Of a DNA stretch of 64,000 nucleotides, positions 27,309 to 37,747 are shown one piece after another. The notes below the pieces were generated by a model that saw only the letters and a list, made by a program, of their open reading frames with translations, made no database searches and was not told the origin of the DNA. Position numbers and translations under genes: made by a program. Every line of letters starts with the position of its first letter. The stretch's first letter is position 1. The DNA comes from Pseudomonas shirazensis (lineage in GTDB: Bacteria; Pseudomonadota; Gammaproteobacteria; Pseudomonadales; Pseudomonadaceae), in the NCBI RefSeq assembly GCF_014268785.2, contig NZ_JABWRD020000002.1, positions 526,501 through 590,500 on the forward strand, given 5' to 3'.

Positions 27309-29747
27309 TTACGCCGGTTTAGCTTGAGCGATCATCTCCTCCATACGCTCCTTCTCAGCGTCTTTGATGTCTTCCTCGCTGATCATTTCGGCAATCTCGC
27401 TGAGCCGCTCGACCACTCGGGCGTTGACACTGCCCTCGGGGAATTCACCGTTCTCATCTGGCGTACCGGCATCCGTGCCGACCAGCAGGCTCAACGCTTC
27501 GTCCGCCTGGCTGACCGCGTAGACGTTGAACTGACCCGCCTCCACTGCCTGCAACACACGCTCATCGAGCATCAACGTGGCGACGTTGGCGCGCGGGATG
27601 ATCACCCCTTGCTCGCCGGTCAGGCCGCGCGCTTCGCACAGGCGGAAAAAGCCCTCGATCTTCTCGTTGACCCCGCCAACCGCCTGCACCTCGCCAAACT
27701 GGTTGATCGAGCCGGTGATGGCGAAACACTGTTTGAGCGGCGTGCGCGACAGCGCCGAGATCAGCGTACAGGCCTCGCCCAGCGACGCGCTGTCGCCATC
27801 GACATAGCCGTAGGACTGCTCAAGGGCGATGCTCGCCGAGATCGCCAGAGGGAATTCCTGGGCGTACCGGCTGCCCAGATACCCGGTTAGGATCATCACC
27901 CCCTTGGAGTGGATCGGCTGGCCCAGATTGACCTCACGCTCGATGTCGACGATACCGCTACCACCCGGATACACCGTGGCCGAGATCCGCGCCGGCATAC
28001 CGAACGCCGAATCACCCACCTCGAGCACGGTCAGCCCGTTGCACTTGCCGATCGCCGCACCTTCTGTGTCGATCAGGATGATCCCGGCCAGCATGTCATC
28101 AAGCACCCGCTGCGAGACGCGCCCGGTACGAGTCGCCTTGGCTTTCAGGGCTCGTTCGATGTGCCCGGCATCAGTCATTTCGCCGTTGGCCAACTGACGG
28201 ATGAAGTCCGCCTCACTGACCAACTGGAACAGGTCGCCGATGCGTGCCGAGAGGCGTGACTGGTTTTCTGCCAGGCGAGCGCTGTAGGTGGCCAGACGCG
28301 CAACTGCGTCGCTGGTCAACGGCGCCATGCCCTCTTCGTTGGTGCGGGTACGCAGCAACTGGGCGAACTGCTCAAGGTTCTCGTCGACCATGGGCATGTC
28401 TTCGTCGAAATCGACCAGCACCCGGAACATCTCCTGGAAGTCCGAATCATGGTCTTGCAGCGCGTAGTACAGCTGACGCGAGCCAATGATCACCAGCTTG
28501 ACGTTGAGCGGGATCATCTGCGGCGCGAGGCTGACCGTGGCTACGCGGCCCAGCTCACCCAGCGGCGATTCCATCTTCAGCTTGCGCGACTGCAACGCAC
28601 GCTTGAGGCCGTCCCAGACGTACGGCTCGCCGAGCATCTTCTCTGCTTCAAGGATCAGGAAGCCGCCATTGGCCCGGTGCAAGGCACCTGGACGCAGCTG
28701 GCGGTAGGAGGTGTACAGCGCGCCCTGGTCGGTGCTGTATTCAATGCGACCGAACAGGTTGTCGTAGGTCGGGTGCGGCTCGAACACCACCGGCGCGCCG
28801 CCGCTGTTGGGGTGACCGACCATCAGGCTTGGCGCGTAATATTCTTCGAGCATCTTGCGCGCGACCGGGTCGGCCTTGGCGTCATCGACCAGTTCTTCAA
28901 CCACGGTGCGCAGCAGGTTCAACTGCACCGACTGCAGATAGGCGCAGACTGCTGCGTTTTCAGCGTATTTTTCCGACAGCGGTGCCAACAGCGGCTGCAG
29001 TGCTAGGGTGATGGTTTCTTCGTTGAGCTGGCGCAGTTGGTTGTTCGACTCACGCTTCCATTGCGGCAGGCTGGCAAGCTCTTCGTTGAGACGCTCTTCA
29101 AGCTGCGAGATGTCGTCGTGGAAGCGCTCGCGCACTTCGTCCGGCAACTGGGCAAACTCCGCTTCGTCCAGCGCCTTGCCGTCGCTCATCGGCGTGAAGG
29201 CAACGTTGCTGGCGTCGCGGTACAGGGCCACGTCCTTTTCCAGCGAGGCGCGTTCGATAACGTCCAGGGCACGGTCGTAGCGCTGGTTGAAGGCGCGGTC
29301 GATGGCGCTTTTTTTCTGCTGGTAGGACGGGTGCTCGAACACTGCCGGGAAGGTCGCCAGCAGGTTGTCGATCAAACCGTTCATGTCACTGATGAACTCG
29401 CCGGCTGTTCCCGACGGCAGCTCCAGCGCACGCGGCTCGCGCATGTCCTCGAAGTTGTTGACGTAGACCCAGTCAGCCGGCGTCTTCTGGCGCTTGCCCT
29501 CAGCGCGCAGGTAGCGTTTGACGAAAGAGAAGCGACCGGTACCCGGCTCGCCCATGACAAACACGTTGTAACCAGGGCGCGGCATGGCCACACCGAATTG
29601 CAGGGCCTCGACAGCACGTTCCTGGCCCAGAACGCCGCGAAACGGTTCCAGATCGTCAGTATTGGTGAAAGCAAACTGTTCGGGAGAAAAACGCCGGGTC
29701 AGGGCTTCAGGCGCAAGACGCAGGCGCGCAGCGACAGGATCGGGCAT
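27309..29747 (-). CDS. Lon-like ATP-dependent protease (LonB/YcbZ type)
   Basis: 812 residues. The N-terminal half has an AAA-type P-loop (NVFVMGEPGTGRFSFVKRYL) and an inserted helical region. Sensor segments follow (NGGFLILEAEKMLG), then a C-terminal Lon peptidase domain with the catalytic Ser in DGDSASLGEACTLI and the Lys in VGGVNEKIEGFF, forming a Ser-Lys dyad. It lacks the classical Lon N-terminal substrate domain. It is expected to be a cytoplasmic quality-control protease; substrates unknown. Confidence 0.9.
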   Translation of the reverse strand: MPDPVAARLRLAPEALTRRFSPEQFAFTNTDDLEPFRGVLGQERAVEALQFGVAMPRPGYNVFVMGEPGTGRFSFVKRYLRAEGKRQKTPADWVYVNNFEDMREPRALELPSGTAGEFISDMNGLIDNLLATFPAVFEHPSYQQKKSAIDRAFNQRYDRALDVIERASLEKDVALYRDASNVAFTPMSDGKALDEAEFAQLPDEVRERFHDDISQLEERLNEELASLPQWKRESNNQLRQLNEETITLALQPLLAPLSEKYAENAAVCAYLQSVQLNLLRTVVEELVDDAKADPVARKMLEEYYAPSLMVGHPNSGGAPVVFEPHPTYDNLFGRIEYSTDQGALYTSYRQLRPGALHRANGGFLILEAEKMLGEPYVWDGLKRALQSRKLKMESPLGELGRVATVSLAPQMIPLNVKLVIIGSRQLYYALQDHDSDFQEMFRVLVDFDEDMPMVDENLEQFAQLLRTRTNEEGMAPLTSDAVARLATYSARLAENQSRLSARIGDLFQLVSEADFIRQLANGEMTDAGHIERALKAKATRTGRVSQRVLDDMLAGIILIDTEGAAIGKCNGLTVLEVGDSAFGMPARISATVYPGGSGIVDIEREVNLGQPIHSKGVMILTGYLGSRYAQEFPLAISASIALEQSYGYVDGDSASLGEACTLISALSRTPLKQCFAITGSINQFGEVQAVGGVNEKIEGFFRLCEARGLTGEQGVIIPRANVATLMLDERVLQAVEAGQFNVYAVSQADEALSLLVGTDAGTPDENGEFPEGSVNARVVERLSEIAEMISEEDIKDAEKERMEEMIAQAKPA

Positions 29748-30002
29748 TGGGTTTCCTTACTTCGGCGGGGCGATGAAAGCATTCTGGCGCTGCCTGACCG
29801 CACGTTGCAAGGCTCACCGGGACTTTATGTCGCAGCCAACCTCTGGCAATTACTCATGCAATTTTTTGTAATAAGCCACGCAACCTTTGGATCATGCCTA
29901 AACTCCAACATTGCGCGGGGTAGCATTATGCTGTTCCGAGCTGGCAAGGAATTGCCAGAACCCCTGACCATTGGTAAGTCTACTAAGAAAGAGAACGAAG
30001 CT

Positions 30003-30491
30003 ATGAAACGGATTCTTCTGGGTACTCTGTTCACCGCAATCTCGATCAACGCCATGGCAGACGCGCCTGGTGGCCCGAACTGCGGCTGGGGCAACATGCT
30101 GTTCGAAGGCCAGCGCGGGACTCCTGCTCACTTCCTGGCTTCCACCACCAACGGTACTTCCGGCAACGCCACCTTCGGCATGACCTCGGGCACCAACGGT
30201 TGCTCGACCAAGGCTTCGCTGACCTACGGCGGCAAGTCCTGGTTCGCCATGAACGGCATGATGAACGAGCTTTCCGAAGACATGGCGCAAGGCCAGGGCG
30301 AAGCTCTGACCACCTACGCCGTGGTTCTCGGCGTTGCACCTGAAGATCGCGCGCACTTCGCCGCGGTTACCCACCAGCACTTCGGCGAGATCTTCAACAG
30401 CGCCGATGCCACTGCTGAAACCGTGCACAACAACACCCTCGCGGTGCTCAAAAGCGACCCGCAACTGGCCAAGTACGCTACCGAGGCTTGA
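30003..30491 (+). CDS. DUF3015 exported protein
   Basis: 162 residues with signal peptide MKRILLGTLFTAISINAMAD. The mature part is glycine/asparagine rich (GGPNCGWGNMLFEGQRGTPA, HFLASTTNGTSGNATFGMTS) with two cysteines that likely pair, typical of DUF3015. The ribosome site lies in AAGAAAGAG before the ATG. Followed after a hairpin by the DUF4105 gene, so the two may form a cell-envelope operon. Function unknown. Confidence 0.88.
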   Translation: MKRILLGTLFTAISINAMADAPGGPNCGWGNMLFEGQRGTPAHFLASTTNGTSGNATFGMTSGTNGCSTKASLTYGGKSWFAMNGMMNELSEDMAQGQGEALTTYAVVLGVAPEDRAHFAAVTHQHFGEIFNSADATAETVHNNTLAVLKSDPQLAKYATEA

Positions 30492-30502
30492 GTCCGGCCC
30501 TT

Positions 30503-30523
30503 CCCGCCCCTCACCGGGGCGGG
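30503..30523 (+). terminator. Hairpin between the DUF3015 and DUF4105 genes
   Basis: Perfect 8-bp stem CCCGCCCC/GGGGCGGG with a 5-nt loop, 11 bp past the DUF3015 stop. No U-tract; it may attenuate or shape expression of the following gene. Confidence 0.5.
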
Positions 30524-30566
30524 ACTGGCATCATCATCGGCATCCTTCAAGAAGTAGTTGCCCGAC

Positions 30567-32420
30567 ATGCTCAAACGCCTTGCCCTTCTGGCTCTGCTTG
30601 GCAGCGCCCAGCTCAACGCTGCACCCCACGTAGACCCTGCGCGCCTGCAACAGCTGGCGGCCACGCCCTACTGGATTGCCCTCGGCCACTACGAGACCGG
30701 CAAACTGGGCGGTTGGCGCAGTTATGTCGACGATGCCAAATTCTTCCTCGCCGAAGACGGCGGGCACCATCCCGACCGCGAACTGGCGGCCACGGTACAA
30801 GCGTTGTACGCGCCGGCCAGCCTCGGCGACAAGCACGCCCAATGCGTCTACCCCGCGCGCACCCGCTGGCTGCGCGAGCAACTCGATCTGCAAGACCTGC
30901 CGCAGCCCGACTGCGCCGAATTCCGCCAGTGGTATCAGTCGGTAGACCCGCACAGCGCAGTACTGATATTCCCCGCGGCTTACCTGAACAGCCCGTCGTC
31001 GATGTTCGGCCATACCCTGCTGCGTATCGACCAGGCCAAGACCCGCGACGACGACACCACCCTGCTCAGCTACGCGATCAACTTCGGTGCCTACATCGAA
31101 GGCAGTGACAACAGCATTCTATATGCCTGGAAAGGCCTGGCAGGCGGCTACCCCGGGTTATTCGCCCTGATGCCGTACCAGGAGAAGTTGTCCGAGTATC
31201 GCAGCCTGGAAAACCGCGACCTGTGGGAGTACCAGCTGGACCTGACGCCGACCGAGACCGGGCGCATGGTCGAACACGTGTGGGAACTCAAACAGGTCCA
31301 GTTCGACTATTTCTTCTTTGACGAAAACTGCTCGTATCGCCTGCTCGAACTGCTGCAAGTCGCCCGCCCCGGGCTGGATCTGACCTCGCAGTTCCCGCTG
31401 ACCGCGATCCCTACCGACACGGTCAAGGCAGTCAAGCAATCCGGTCTGGTTTCCAGTGTTCGCTACCGGCCCTCGCGTGAACGTGAACTGCTGGCCCGCG
31501 CAGATTCGCTCGATCATCAGGAAAAACAGCAGGTGCTGGCCATCAGCGCCAACACCGCGCAGCTGCAGAGCGCCGAATTCAACGCACTGCCCAAGCCGCG
31601 TCAGGCCTTGGTCCAGGATGCCGCCTACCGCCTGGAGCGCTATCGCGCCAACGGCCAGGAACGCGACCCGGCTCAGGCCAAGCGCAGTTTCGAGCTGCTA
31701 CAGGCAATCAACCGCAATCCACCTGAGCCACTCGAAGTAGAACGCCCGGGCCTGCCTGAAAACGGCCACCAGTCGCGCACCTGGCAGGTTGGCGTAGGCA
31801 CCCGTGAGGACCGTGCCTTTGCCGAGTACGGCCTGCGCATGGCCTACCACGACCTCAACGACAACGCGTACGGCTTCCCGCTCGGCGCGCAGATCGAGAT
31901 TCTCCAACTCAAGCTGCGCCAGTACGAAGGCAACGATTGGCAGGTACAGCAACTCGACCTCGCCACCATCCGCTCCCTGACGCCGCGCAACGAGCTGCTC
32001 AAACCGCTGTCGTGGCAGGTTGCCGGTGGCCTTGAGCGGGTACCGGGCAAGCATGACGATGAAGTGCTGGTCAGCCACGTCAACGGCGGCGCCGGCGGCA
32101 CCTGGCAGTTGGCCGACGGCTTGCTCGGCTTTGCCTTGGGCACGGTACGGGTCGAACACCACAACGACTTTGCCGAGTTCATCAGCCCGGCTGCAGGCTT
32201 CAATGGTGGCCTGCTCTGGCGCAACGGGCTGGGAAACATGACCGTCGAAGCCAAGGGCGATTACTTCACCAACGGCGAAGTGCGCCGCAGCCTCAGCCTC
32301 AATCAGCAGTGGGAAATCAGCCAGGACCTGGGCCTGCGCCTGAGCGCCAAGCGTGAGTACAGTCACCTGGCCACTGCGCAAAACGAGGTGATGCTCGAGT
32401 TGAAGTGGTACCACTACTGA
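30567..32420 (+). CDS. Exported DUF4105 (Lnb N-terminal domain) protein
   Basis: 617 residues with signal peptide (MLKRLALLALLGSAQLNAAP). The Lnb/DUF4105 core is visible as SAVLIFPAAYLNSPSSMFGH, then LLSYAINFGAYIEGSDNSIL and FFFDENCSYRLLELLQVARP (possible catalytic Cys). The C-terminal third alternates short beta strands (MTVEAKGDYFTNGEVRRSLS, VMLELKWYHY) like an outer-membrane barrel. It probably acts in the envelope. The start is moved from an in-frame TTG at 30558 to this ATG. Confidence 0.85.
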   Translation: MLKRLALLALLGSAQLNAAPHVDPARLQQLAATPYWIALGHYETGKLGGWRSYVDDAKFFLAEDGGHHPDRELAATVQALYAPASLGDKHAQCVYPARTRWLREQLDLQDLPQPDCAEFRQWYQSVDPHSAVLIFPAAYLNSPSSMFGHTLLRIDQAKTRDDDTTLLSYAINFGAYIEGSDNSILYAWKGLAGGYPGLFALMPYQEKLSEYRSLENRDLWEYQLDLTPTETGRMVEHVWELKQVQFDYFFFDENCSYRLLELLQVARPGLDLTSQFPLTAIPTDTVKAVKQSGLVSSVRYRPSRERELLARADSLDHQEKQQVLAISANTAQLQSAEFNALPKPRQALVQDAAYRLERYRANGQERDPAQAKRSFELLQAINRNPPEPLEVERPGLPENGHQSRTWQVGVGTREDRAFAEYGLRMAYHDLNDNAYGFPLGAQIEILQLKLRQYEGNDWQVQQLDLATIRSLTPRNELLKPLSWQVAGGLERVPGKHDDEVLVSHVNGGAGGTWQLADGLLGFALGTVRVEHHNDFAEFISPAAGFNGGLLWRNGLGNMTVEAKGDYFTNGEVRRSLSLNQQWEISQDLGLRLSAKREYSHLATAQNEVMLELKWYHY

Positions 32421-32431
32421 TGCAGCCGGCC

Positions 32432-32465
32432 CCGGTCTGAGCGCACAGGGTTGCGTTCAGGCCGG
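32432..32465 (+). terminator. Hairpin after the DUF4105 gene
   Basis: A 14-bp stem with two wobble pairs (CCGGTCTGAGCGCA/TGCGTTCAGGCCGG), a 6-nt loop, then GTTTGG, starting 12 bp past the stop. Confidence 0.55.
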
Positions 32466-32553
32466 GTTTGGCCGTACAGCAATCCAACATTGTTTTGACA
32501 TCAGCGCGACAATCCGGCGCCTAGACTTTCTCTATAACGTGGAGGTCTGGCAC

Positions 32554-32910
32554 ATGTCGCGGTACTGGCTTGGAATCGGAATAGCATTGTTGCTCACGGG
32601 CTGCCAGTCAGCTCACGAGCAGATGATCGAGCACGGCTATCCGCCCGCCTACGCCGATGGTTACGGCGACGGCTGCAGCAGCGGCCGCCAGGCGGCGGGC
32701 TTGATGGTCGGGGACTTTCGCAAGAACGTGCCGCGCTATCTAGCCGAGCGCCAGTATGAAGCCGGCTGGGACGATGGCTTTCGGCAGTGCCAGAGCATGC
32801 AGGCCAATCAGGATTTGCGTGACTACCGCGAACACTACTGGAACGAGCGTGACCGCGACTGGCAGCAGGAAAAGGATCGCGACACCGCGCGGGCCTACCG
32901 TCATAACTAG
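32554..32910 (+). CDS. Small lipoprotein
   Basis: 118 residues. A signal peptide with lipobox LLTGC (Cys17) predicts lipid anchoring. The mature chain is Tyr/Asp/Arg rich with repeated GY(G/D)DG-like motifs (ADGYGDGCSSGRQA, EAGWDDGFRQCQ) and an acidic-basic tail (YWNERDRDWQQEKDRDTARA). GGAGG lies 8 bp before the ATG, which favours this start over one at 32539. Function unknown. Confidence 0.85.
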   Translation: MSRYWLGIGIALLLTGCQSAHEQMIEHGYPPAYADGYGDGCSSGRQAAGLMVGDFRKNVPRYLAERQYEAGWDDGFRQCQSMQANQDLRDYREHYWNERDRDWQQEKDRDTARAYRHN

Positions 32911-32978
32911 GCCCCGAACTGGCTTGCACTGAAACGACCAGCCTTTGGCAGAGGTCTCATGCCTGAGGAGGGCCGAGC

Positions 32979-33479
32979 ATGAGCCGAGCATTTGTCAACG
33001 AAGACCACGCCGCCGCCCAGGCCGAACAGCCGGTTGAACGGCGGGTCAGCGAGCAACCCAACTACGTCACCGCTGCTGGCCTGCGCTTGCTGCAGCAGCG
33101 CGTGGCCGCGCTGAATGCCCAGCGAGAGCAACTGCTGGCAGAGGGTGAGCGTGCCGACAAGCAGCAGGTGGCAAACACCGAAAGCGAACTGCGTTACTTC
33201 GCCGCGCGCGTGCAGAGCGCACAAGTGGTGCCACCGGCAACCTCCGAGCAGAAGGTGCAGATTGGCAGCTGCGTGATGTTTATCGATGAGGATGAGCAAG
33301 AACACAGCGTGCAGTTGGTCGGCGAGGATCAGGCAGACGCCAGGCAAGGCCTGATCAACTGGGGTTCGCCATTGGGGCGCGCATTACTGGGCGCGGCGCC
33401 GGGGGATGAAGTCCTGTGGCGGCGCCCGGCCGGGGACCAGATGATCGTTATTACCGCCATAACGCCGGACGCTGTGTAG
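32979..33479 (+). CDS. GreA/GreB-family protein with a shortened coiled coil
   Basis: 166 residues. The N-terminal coiled coil (VTAAGLRLLQQRVAALNAQR ... ESELRYFAARVQSAQVV) leads into a Gre C-terminal FKBP-like domain (EQKVQIGSCVMFIDEDEQEH, INWGSPLGRALLGAAPGDEV). Compared with my recollection of E. coli GreB, each arm of the coil is about 8-9 residues shorter, and the acidic tip GDRSENAD is replaced by GERADKQQ. It may bind RNA polymerase's secondary channel without full cleavage activity, like Rnk. Its stop codon lies inside a REP element. Confidence 0.82.
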   Translation: MSRAFVNEDHAAAQAEQPVERRVSEQPNYVTAAGLRLLQQRVAALNAQREQLLAEGERADKQQVANTESELRYFAARVQSAQVVPPATSEQKVQIGSCVMFIDEDEQEHSVQLVGEDQADARQGLINWGSPLGRALLGAAPGDEVLWRRPAGDQMIVITAITPDAV

Positions 33480-33618
33480 GAGCGGCCTTGCCGGGGCGCC
33501 GGACCGGTCGGAAAGGGTCGCGTAGCGGCCCCGGGATCTACACAACGCCGCTGAATTGCTGGGCCCGCTGTGCGGGCCTTTCCGACCGGTCCGGCGCCCC
33601 GGCAAGGCAGCTCCAACA
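33475..33618. repeat. REP-type long palindrome (42-bp arms)
   Basis: Arms at 33475-33516 and 33577-33618 are inverted copies with two mismatches (TGTAGGAGCGGCCTTGCCGG at the left end). Between them lies a smaller hairpin region. The left arm begins in the last codons of the GreB-like gene and supplies its TAG stop. It also lies just past the gdhA stop on the other strand, so it may terminate both transcripts. Confidence 0.9.
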
Positions 33619-33628
33619 CAAGCGTATG

Positions 33629-34999
<1,371 letters not shown>

Positions 35000-35152
35000 T
35001 TATATTTTTTCCCGACTCTATCAAGAACCGCTCGCACTGCAACAGGGCGAAATGTCGTTTTTTTGAAATAAATTGGTGCGTTTTATATAAATGTATACAA
35101 AGGACCACACGGAATGCTCGTGAAAGCAGCCTGACCGGCGCTCAGGCAGGCA

Positions 35153-35177
35153 CAAAAAAGGGGCCCCACAGGGCCCC
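35153..35177 (-). terminator. Rho-independent terminator of ettA
   Basis: A perfect 7-bp stem GGGGCCC/GGGCCCC with a 4-nt loop; the flanking A-run (35154-35159) reads as a U-tract on the minus strand. It starts about 25 bp past the ettA stop. Confidence 0.88.
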
Positions 35178-35201
35178 AATCTTGTGCAGCGGATGAAGCT
35201 G

Positions 35202-36869
<1,668 letters not shown>

Positions 36870-37075
36870 AACCAAGCCCTCTATAGATAGGTGAAGACAT
36901 CCGAACTACCCGGCTGATGCCAGGGGGATGTGCTTACAGGGTGTCAGTGAACAAAGGCGACCATTCTACGCCAACTGTGGGCGTTGGCCAGATGTCAGGG
37001 GTGCGGCCTTCGCGGGTGAACCCCCACAGGGACCGCGCCGCGCAGCCCCAATCACACAGCTGTCAAGCCAGCAGC

Positions 37076-37498
37076 TCAACCACGCCGCTGCTTGGCCTGC
37101 TTGCCTCGCGGCGGGCGGTTGCCGGCCTGCTTGACCAGCTGCGCCGCCCAGGCGGCCTTGGCATTGAAGCTGGCCGCAGGCGCTGGCTGGCTCGACACTG
37201 GCTGCTTGAGCACAGACGCCAGCGCAGGGTTGACCTGCGGCGTGGCTACCGAAGGAGCCGAGGCAGGCAATACCACCGAGGCGACCGCAAAATCAGGCTC
37301 ACTGGCAGCCTTGGCCGACTTGCGCAGCTCAGCCAGCGACGGGCTCTTGCGCACCACTGCCGCGTCGGCATCAGGTTTGACCAGCGAGCGCTGGCAGGAT
37401 TTACACGAAACAGCATCGGCCACACCGGTGCTGACCAGGGTCTGGCTGCTGCGCCCGCAGGCGGAATCAAGGCCGTTGAGGGAATAGTGGGTAACCAA
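37076..37498 (-). CDS. Uncharacterised pseudomonad protein with Cys motif and basic tail
   Basis: About 140 residues if started at a TTG (37498) with GGAG upstream. The N-terminal part holds SLNGLDSACGR and a CKSCQRSL pair that could bind zinc; the middle is Ala/Ser/Pro rich; the C-terminus is strongly basic (GNRPPRGKQAKQRRG), suggesting nucleic-acid or ribosome contact. The open frame extends upstream to 37618, so the start is uncertain. Family not recognised. Confidence 0.55.
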   Translation of the reverse strand: MVTHYSLNGLDSACGRSSQTLVSTGVADAVSCKSCQRSLVKPDADAAVVRKSPSLAELRKSAKAASEPDFAVASVVLPASAPSVATPQVNPALASVLKQPVSSQPAPAASFNAKAAWAAQLVKQAGNRPPRGKQAKQRRG

Positions 37499-37747
37499 AA
37501 CCGTACATCTCCAGAAGCGTAAACAGTCAAGCGGCGGGCATTCTCGCACAGCCAGCCCGAGGTTGCCGAACCGGACCCGATCACCCCGTCGGCAATGCGC
37601 TGGAAGCAGGGCTGGCACTTCGCCACAATTGCAGGCATGCTAGCCGCCTTCATGTGTCCACAACTATAAGTGCGCGCCACCCCAGGCTCAGGCACGACCC
37701 ATGCATGTTGCGCCCCTGCCGTCGCCGCCCAATTGCAGGACCATCGC

